Source: Poriferisodalis sp965205175
GTDB taxonomy: Bacteria; Actinomycetota; Acidimicrobiia; Acidimicrobiales; Poriferisodalaceae
NCBI RefSeq assembly: GCF_965205175.1
Contig: NZ_OZ242038.1
Location: forward strand, 1,798,001-1,862,000
DNA: 64,000 nt
Reading direction: 5' to 3'
In this document: piece after piece, positions 58,747 to 64,000 of the stretch
How positions within the stretch are numbered: position 1 is the first letter of the stretch
Layout of the letters: each line of letters begins with the position of its first letter
Translations under genes and position numbers: made by a program
The notes under the pieces: generated by a model
What the model saw: only the letters and a program-made list of their open reading frames with translations
Told to the model about the DNA's origin: nothing
Database searches by the model: none

Positions 58747-60291
58747 ATGATCACCACTACCGGCAAGGCATGGCGATTGCTCGCCGTGGTCTTCGCGTTT
58801 GCTGTCCTCGCGGCGGCCTGCGGCAGCGACGACGCTGCTGACGACGCCACCGACGAAGCGCAGACGCAGACCACCGCGGCCGAATCGACGATGGCGCCCG
58901 ACGACGATGACCACGGCGACGATCACGACGATGACGACGGCGACGACCACGAGGACGGCGACGACCACGACCACGGCGACGAGGACGGTGAGCACGACCA
59001 TGACGACGACGGCATGGACGGCGGGTCGAACGCGAGCGACGGCATGGCCGGCGACGGCGAGGCGGAGGTCGAGCTGATCTCCGACGAGTGCCCGATCCCC
59101 AACCCGTCCGAGGTCGTCGAGATCGATGCGATGGGCTGGGAGTTCCCGATCATCTCGCAGTACGAGAAGGAACTTGAGGACTGCGAGGAAGGCAACTACC
59201 GCTTCAACCTGCAGTTCCTCGACAGCGTCGAGGCCCGCAGCGCGATGACGGCTGACGCGGCGACCGGGTCGCCGACGTTCGAGCTCTATCAGGGCTCCAA
59301 TGCGTTCATCGGCGAGCTGGCCAACCAAGGGTTCCTGCTGCCGCTGAACGGCCTCGTCGAGAAGTACCGCGACCAGTTCGACCTTGACGAGATCGACGAC
59401 GCCTTCTGGCGCATGGCCTCCATCGGCGACCAGATCTACGCATTGCCGATGGTGTCCAACACCATGCACGTCTTCTACAACAAGCCCGCCATGGACGAAC
59501 TGGGCCTGGCGGTGCCGACGACCTTTGAGGAGGCGTTCGAGACCTGTCGAGCGATCATCGACGCCGACTACGACATCGGCTTCTTGTACATGCTGTCGGC
59601 CGGCTGGGCCTGGCAGATCGAGTTCGACTCGGTGCTCGGCTCGATGGGTGTCTCGCCCATCGACCCCATGACCGGCGCGCCGAACTTCAACGGTCCCGAG
59701 GGTGTGATGGCAGCACAGACGCTCAAGCGCATGGTGGACGAATGCGCGCCGGACGCAGCTGGTTCCTACAGCACCGACGACGTGCAGGCCGCCTTCCAGA
59801 CCGGCGAAGCGATCCTGGGCCACACTTGGGCCTCGCGTGCAGCAGGCATGGACGATCCGGAGGCTTCCACGGTCGTGGGCGACATCGAGTTCGCGCCCGC
59901 GCTGGGCACCGGCGGCGACATTGTGGCGGCGCCTGCGTACATCGACGGCTGGGGCATTCCGGTCGGAACGCCGGCTGACAAGGTCGAGGCGATCTTCTTG
60001 GCGATGCTTGCAGCGACGGACTTGGAGAGCATGCAAGCAGCAGCAGAGTTCGGCCTGGTCACCCGCAACGGAGTGAGCCACCCGAACGGTCCGCGCGACG
60101 CCGCCGCTGCGCAGGCGAGCCTGGTGAACGGCCGCGGTGCCGATCTCACGCATCCGGCCGCGGGCATTGCTCGCGCCAAGCTGGGCGAAGCTCTCATCAC
60201 GATCCTCGACGGCACGCCCATCGAGGAGGCACTCCAAGCCGCAGAGGACGCGTACCTAGCCGAGGCCGGCGATCAGGGATTGCTCAACTAG
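58747..60291 (+). CDS. Lipoprotein solute-binding protein, family 1, with His/Asp-rich linker
   Basis: 514 residues, ATG 58747 with GGGAGGG seven bases upstream. Signal peptide and lipobox LAAACGS with lipid C25. Residues 51-91 are almost only Asp, His, Gly and Glu, a likely metal-binding or strongly acidic stretch. From about 107 a family 1 binding fold follows, with GSPTFELYQGSNAFIGELANQG, ALPMVSNTMHVFYNKPAMDELG and a Trp-rich binding site (SAGWAWQIEFDSVLG). Such receptors feed Mal/Ugp-type sugar importers. It is separated from the permease genes by a strong hairpin. Confidence 0.9.
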   Translation: MITTTGKAWRLLAVVFAFAVLAAACGSDDAADDATDEAQTQTTAAESTMAPDDDDHGDDHDDDDGDDHEDGDDHDHGDEDGEHDHDDDGMDGGSNASDGMAGDGEAEVELISDECPIPNPSEVVEIDAMGWEFPIISQYEKELEDCEEGNYRFNLQFLDSVEARSAMTADAATGSPTFELYQGSNAFIGELANQGFLLPLNGLVEKYRDQFDLDEIDDAFWRMASIGDQIYALPMVSNTMHVFYNKPAMDELGLAVPTTFEEAFETCRAIIDADYDIGFLYMLSAGWAWQIEFDSVLGSMGVSPIDPMTGAPNFNGPEGVMAAQTLKRMVDECAPDAAGSYSTDDVQAAFQTGEAILGHTWASRAAGMDDPEASTVVGDIEFAPALGTGGDIVAAPAYIDGWGIPVGTPADKVEAIFLAMLAATDLESMQAAAEFGLVTRNGVSHPNGPRDAAAAQASLVNGRGADLTHPAAGIARAKLGEALITILDGTPIEEALQAAEDAYLAEAGDQGLLN

Positions 60292-60330
60292 ACGCCAGGC
60301 CGCCAGGCCGAGCAGCCAGTCCCGTCCGCC

Positions 60331-60365
60331 TTCGGGGCGGCACCGCGTGGCGGTGTCGCCCCGAA
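60331..60365 (+). promoter_or_regulatory. Strong intergenic hairpin between receptor and permease genes
   Basis: The arm TTCGGGGCGGCACCG pairs with CGGTGTCGCCCCGAA over 15 bp with a single G-U pair, around a five-base loop. No T-run follows, so it is unlikely to be a simple terminator. In sugar-importer operons such a stem commonly protects the receptor message and lowers permease expression, which would fit here. Confidence 0.75.
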
Positions 60366-60394
60366 GCGGCGTGAGCAGCAGAAGGGGGGCGTGA

Positions 60395-61261
60395 GTGGAA
60401 CGCAGGACGTTCTGGTACTTCACGATCCCCAGCGTCGCGGTGATGGCGGTGCTCATGGTCGTGCCCTTTGCCACGACCGTGTGGCTGGGCTTTCACCGTC
60501 TGCTGCTGCGCGACCTGAAGAACCCCAGCTGGATCGGGCTGCAGAACTACCGGGACATCCTGTCCGATCCGGAGTTCTGGACTGCGTTCCGCTGGACGAT
60601 GCTGTTCGTCCTGATCGTCGTGCCGGTTCAGATGCTGCTGGGGCTGGCAACCGCACTCATGCTGGACCGTGTGGTGCGCGGACGCAGCGTCTACATGGCA
60701 GCGCTGCTGACCCCGTTCATCGTCACCCCAGTCGTCGGGTCGCTGGTGTACAAGGATCTCTTCGACCGCGGAGGCCTGATTGCCTGGCTCTGGGAGGTGA
60801 TCTTCGACGATCCGTTCCAGATCACCTCTGGCAATGTGCGCTACCTCATCGTCATCCAAGCCGTCTGGGCAGTCATGCCGTTCGCCATGATCGTGTTCTT
60901 CGCTGGACTCCAGACGCTGCCGAGCGAACGGCTCGAAGCCGCAGCTATCGACGGCGCGGGCTTCTGGCGCAATCTGTGGCATGTCGTGCTGCCGCACCTG
61001 CGGACGCTCGTCGTGTTCGTCGCGTTGATCTCGGTGATGGACATGTACCGGATATACGACCAAGTGTTCGTGTGGACCGGCAACCGCTTCACCGACGCGC
61101 ACACGCTGCAGGTGTACAACGTGCGCGTCGCAACGGCGTTCGACATCGGCCGAGTGGGCAAGGGCAACGCCATGGCCGTGCTGACCGTCGTCGGGATCCT
61201 GGTGGTGCTGATCCCGTTCCTGTACCGGTCCTACAAGGACCAGATCTCCGAGCGCACCTGA
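60395..61261 (+). CDS. Sugar-type ABC importer permease 1 (MalF/UgpA-like)
   Basis: 288 residues from GTG 60395 with AAGGGGGG upstream. Six hydrophobic segments, the start YFTIPSVAVMAVLMVVPFATTVWLGF, and the EAA loop LEAAAIDGAGFWRNLWHVVLPHLRT typical of MalF-group permeases. It lies one base ahead of permease 2. It forms one half of the sugar channel. Confidence 0.92.
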   Translation: MERRTFWYFTIPSVAVMAVLMVVPFATTVWLGFHRLLLRDLKNPSWIGLQNYRDILSDPEFWTAFRWTMLFVLIVVPVQMLLGLATALMLDRVVRGRSVYMAALLTPFIVTPVVGSLVYKDLFDRGGLIAWLWEVIFDDPFQITSGNVRYLIVIQAVWAVMPFAMIVFFAGLQTLPSERLEAAAIDGAGFWRNLWHVVLPHLRTLVVFVALISVMDMYRIYDQVFVWTGNRFTDAHTLQVYNVRVATAFDIGRVGKGNAMAVLTVVGILVVLIPFLYRSYKDQISERT

Positions 61262-61262
61262 G

Positions 61263-62354
61263 ATGCGCACAGCAGCCACGGCTTCCCGACGGGTCGCGCG
61301 TCGCGTGCCGCTGCACGTCACGCTCGGGGTGCTGTGCATCTGGTCGGTGCTGCCGTTCCTGTGGACCGTGCAGACATCGGTCAAGTTCACCCGAGACGTG
61401 CTGGCGCGCGAACCCGTGCTGTGGGGATATGAGACCACGGCCAACGCCTATCGAGCGTTCTGGCTCGGCGACGACGACATCAACATGTGGGGCGTCTTCG
61501 CCTACATCGCCGCAGCGGGACTCATTGCTGCGCTGCTCGGGCTCGTCGGCAAACGGATGCGGCGCGGCTGGCCGTGGTACTGCGGTGCCGGTGTCGTGCT
61601 GCTCGTGGCGATGTGGCGCTTTCCGAGAATCTGGGAGACCAACGACGAGTACGACTTCTTGGTCAACAGCATCGTGGTCACCGTCCTGACGATGCTGGTG
61701 TCGCTGTCGATCGGGCTGCTGGCCGGCTACGGGCTGGCCCGCTTCACTGGCATCTCCGGTGCCGTCATCTTGATCGTGGCTCTGGCTTTTCGGGCGCTGC
61801 CGCGCAGCGCGTTCGTGCTGCCGTACTTCTTCGGCGCGACGTGGATCGACGACTGGCTGACCTCCAGCGGCGTGGGCGCCTTCGACTTCCCGTTCATCGA
61901 CGTGCCGTTCATCGACGAACTGCAGCTGCTCGACACTCGGCTCGTGCTGGTGCTTGCACTCGTCGCGGTCAACCAGCCGTTCACCATCTGGATGTTCCGC
62001 AGCTTCTTCCTCGACGTGCCCAAAGAACTCGAGGAAGCCGCCATGATGGACGGCGCCACCCGCCTGCAGGCCTTTCGCAAAGTCATCATCCCGGTGATGT
62101 GGCCGGCCATCATCGCCACGGGGCTGTTCACGATGCTGCTGGCATACAACGAGTTCCTGTTCGTGCGTGTGCTGGCACCTACCGAGTGGACGCTGCCGGT
62201 GGCCATCGTGTCGCTCACGGGCGGCGAGAGCAGTCGCACCATCACTGAAGCGGCGGCAGCGTCGGTGTCGATCACGCTGCCCATCGTGATCGTGATCATC
62301 TTGTTCCAGAAGCACCTGGTGAAGGGCCTCGGCGCCGGCGCGGTGAAGGGCTGA
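61263..62354 (+). CDS. Sugar-type ABC importer permease 2 (MalG-like) with N-terminal insertion
   Basis: 363 residues, about 80 longer than usual MalG relatives. The first membrane segment (LHVTLGVLCIWSVLPFLWTV) and the pattern TSVKFTRDVLAREPVLWG are normal. An extra hydrophobic pair at about residues 75-125 (FAYIAAAGLIAALLGLVG and WYCGAGVVLLVAMWRF) precedes the conserved region starting NSIVVTVLTMLVSLSIGLLAGYGLARF. The EAA loop is ELEEAAMMDGATRLQAFRKVIIPVMWP. The inserted pair would add two membrane spans. Role: second channel half. Confidence 0.9.
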   Translation: MRTAATASRRVARRVPLHVTLGVLCIWSVLPFLWTVQTSVKFTRDVLAREPVLWGYETTANAYRAFWLGDDDINMWGVFAYIAAAGLIAALLGLVGKRMRRGWPWYCGAGVVLLVAMWRFPRIWETNDEYDFLVNSIVVTVLTMLVSLSIGLLAGYGLARFTGISGAVILIVALAFRALPRSAFVLPYFFGATWIDDWLTSSGVGAFDFPFIDVPFIDELQLLDTRLVLVLALVAVNQPFTIWMFRSFFLDVPKELEEAAMMDGATRLQAFRKVIIPVMWPAIIATGLFTMLLAYNEFLFVRVLAPTEWTLPVAIVSLTGGESSRTITEAAAASVSITLPIVIVIILFQKHLVKGLGAGAVKG

Positions 62355-62358
62355 CATC

Positions 62359-63423
62359 GTGAGCGAGTATCTGCAACACGCCAAATCGGTGGTGGCGGAC
62401 TACCACCGCAGGCTCGACGAGACGCTCGCGAGCGTGCCAGATCAGCGCAGTGCGGCCGGCGACGACATCGCGGCGGCGCTGGCGTCGAGCATCACGGGCG
62501 ACCACCTCTGGCGCGGCATGCATCCCTTCTACGAGCAGCACGGCGCGCATGCGGTCGCCGACGTGTTCTGGGGGCCGCTGCGAGCCGCCATGGCGCCGCT
62601 GCAGCGAAGGGTGGACGTGCTGCTGGCCGGCGACAACGACGCGGACGGCGGCGCCACGACTTGGGTGTGCTCGATGGGGCATTTCCTCGGACTGTTCGAC
62701 TCGCCCTGGCTCGACATTCCGCCGACCCGTCGAGCGCTGCCGCTGCGCTACGTCGAGTTCAGCCGTGTAGACGGCGATCGCATCGGCGAGTCGGCGCTGT
62801 TCTTGGACCTGATCGCGGTGATGCGCCATGCCGGTCACTATCCGCTGCCGCCCACGACGGGGCAGCCGGGTGTCTACCTCGGGCCCCGCACCGCCGACGG
62901 CGTACTGGCCGAGCCGCAGGACCCGGACGAGTCTGCGGCAACGCTGGAACTGGCGTGGCGCATGGCCGGCGACCTCGACGAGGCGAATCGCGTCGCACGC
63001 GAGCAGGGCTCGGACCGGATGCCACGCGACGTGCTGGCTCGCTGCTGGCACGAGGACATGCTGTGGATCGGACCCGACGGCATCGGGTCGTCCTACACCA
63101 TCGACCGCTACCAGCAGCAGCACTCCTACCCGTTCCGATTCGGCTTGGCGGACAAGGAGTTCCACGGTCATGTCGCCCGCATCGCCGAAGGCTGCTACGC
63201 GGCGTGGTTCGGTTGGGCGAACGTCACCAACCGTCCGCGAGGCGGGTACCTCGGGTTGCCGTCCAGCGGTCCCGCAGAGATGCGCGTGGTGGACGTGTAC
63301 CGCCGCGAGGGCGACAAGCTGGCCGACAACTGGGTGTTCATCGATCTGCTGCACTGGCTGTCCCAGCAGGGCCTGCGGCCCTTGGAGCGGATGCGCCGGC
63401 TCGTGGGAATCGAGGAGTTCTGA
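62359..63423 (+). CDS. Tandem SnoaL/NTF2-like domain protein within the sugar-importer operon
   Basis: 354 residues from GTG 62359, four bases after the permease stop, and overlapping the ATPase start by one base. The N-terminal half contains VFWGPLRAAMAPLQRRVDVLLAG and VEFSRVDGDRIGESALFLDLI; the C-terminal half contains VLARCWHEDMLWIGPDGIG and VDVYRREGDKLADNWVFIDLLHWLSQQG. Both fit the SnoaL-like (ketosteroid-isomerase-type) fold. Being between permease and ATPase genes, it most likely acts on the imported compound. The reaction is unknown. Confidence 0.75.
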   Translation: MSEYLQHAKSVVADYHRRLDETLASVPDQRSAAGDDIAAALASSITGDHLWRGMHPFYEQHGAHAVADVFWGPLRAAMAPLQRRVDVLLAGDNDADGGATTWVCSMGHFLGLFDSPWLDIPPTRRALPLRYVEFSRVDGDRIGESALFLDLIAVMRHAGHYPLPPTTGQPGVYLGPRTADGVLAEPQDPDESAATLELAWRMAGDLDEANRVAREQGSDRMPRDVLARCWHEDMLWIGPDGIGSSYTIDRYQQQHSYPFRFGLADKEFHGHVARIAEGCYAAWFGWANVTNRPRGGYLGLPSSGPAEMRVVDVYRREGDKLADNWVFIDLLHWLSQQGLRPLERMRRLVGIEEF

Positions 63424-64000
63424 TGGCTGCGGTGACGCTGAGCGAGCTGACCAAGGTGTACCCGAACGGGTTCGAGGCGGTGACCGATCTCAGCTTGAGC
63501 CTCGCCGACGGGGAGTTCTTGGTGCTCGTGGGGCCGAGCGGCTGCGGCAAGTCCACAGCGCTGCGAATGATCGCAGGACTCGAGAAGATCACCAGCGGCG
63601 ATCTGTTCGTGGGGGAGCGGCGCCTGAACGACGTTGCACCGAAGGACCGCGACATCGCCATGGTCTTCCAGAACTACGCCCTGTACCCGCAGATGACGGT
63701 GGCCGACAACATTGCCTTCCCGCTGAGACTGCGCAAGGTGCGCAAGACAGAGCGAAACGAGCAGGTACGCCAGGCGGCACGTGTGCTGGAGCTCACCGAC
63801 TACCTGGAGCGCAAGCCCGCTCAGCTGTCGGGCGGTCAGCGCCAGCGGGTGGCCATGGGACGCGCCATTGTGCGCCGCCCGGAGCTGTTCTTGATGGACG
63901 AGCCGCTGTCGAATCTCGACGCGAAGCTGCGCGTCCAGATGCGCGCCGACATCGCCGGAATCCAGCGCGAGTTCGGCGTGACGACGTTCTATGTGACCCA
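63423..64000 (+). CDS. Sugar-type ABC importer ATPase (MalK/UgpC-like), 3' end outside window
   Basis: At least 192 residues, open to the window edge. Walker A is GPSGCGKSTALRM, the Q-loop is VFQNYALYPQMTVADNIAFPLRLR, the signature QLSGGQRQRVAMGRAI and Walker B LFLMDEPLSNLDAKLR. The stretch is MalK-like throughout. ATG 63423 overlaps the SnoaL-like stop by one base. The regulatory C-terminal barrel, if any, lies beyond the window. It energises the two permeases upstream. Confidence 0.95.
   Translation, partial: MAAVTLSELTKVYPNGFEAVTDLSLSLADGEFLVLVGPSGCGKSTALRMIAGLEKITSGDLFVGERRLNDVAPKDRDIAMVFQNYALYPQMTVADNIAFPLRLRKVRKTERNEQVRQAARVLELTDYLERKPAQLSGGQRQRVAMGRAIVRRPELFLMDEPLSNLDAKLRVQMRADIAGIQREFGVTTFYVT

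Overview
The window reads as dense, high-GC (near 70% in sampled coding lines) actinobacterial DNA. GTG starts and 1 to 8 bp gene overlaps are common. It carries an F420-type (DUF385) oxidoreductase, lipoproteins with long disordered linkers after an AACGS-type lipobox, and many Liv, Dpp and Mal type ABC importers. An Acidimicrobiia-like heterotroph is my best guess, but that is inference. I see no rRNA, tRNA or CRISPR array. No stretch over about 300 bases lacks a gene.

Region 1 (1-3.4 kb) is a small defence-like island. It holds the C-terminal end of a type I restriction R subunit, then a two-gene, visibly lower-GC cassette of unknown genes. One of these carries a PD-(D/E)xK-like motif. The cassette lies between two exact 33-bp direct repeats, one of which overlaps the 3' end of an isochorismatase-family gene.

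Region 2 (3.4-25.3 kb) is the most interesting part. Several genes resemble the plant chlorophyll-breakdown enzymes: two RCCR-like (red chlorophyll catabolite reductase) proteins on either side of a Rieske oxygenase, a NYC1/NOL-like short-chain dehydrogenase, and an alpha/beta hydrolase that could be chlorophyllase-like. With them are four lipocalin-like (DUF3598-like) proteins, a DUF3891 protein, a tandem nitrilase, an amidase, a CoA-transferase and an HMG-CoA-lyase-like enzyme. A Liv-type importer is included, and its binding protein has a cytoplasmic paralogue fused to an SRPBCC domain beside an ArsR regulator. I propose a bacterial tetrapyrrole (chlorophyll or bilin) uptake and breakdown locus. 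No biochemical proof is available from the sequence.

Region 3 (25.3-38.4 kb) holds a second Liv-type importer with extreme gene fusions (LivH-LivM-LivG, and MFS-LivF) and its lipoprotein receptor. It continues with an acyl-CoA dehydrogenase, a neocarzinostatin-like surface protein, a flavin monooxygenase, an Asp/Glu-racemase superfamily enzyme, a TauD-type dioxygenase and a P450.

Region 4 (38.6-47.3 kb) is a tightly overlapping Dpp-type importer operon with a DppC-DppD fusion, ending in a sulfatase and a CoA-transferase. Region 5 (47.4-53 kb) holds an F420 oxidoreductase, a solitary C5-cytosine methyltransferase, an MBL hydrolase, a carotenoid cleavage oxygenase and an acyl-CoA-dehydrogenase-like flavoprotein. 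Region 6 (53-64 kb) holds an arylsulfatase, two tandem-SnoaL-type proteins, a LacI regulator, a bicupin and a Mal-type sugar importer whose ATPase runs off the window end.
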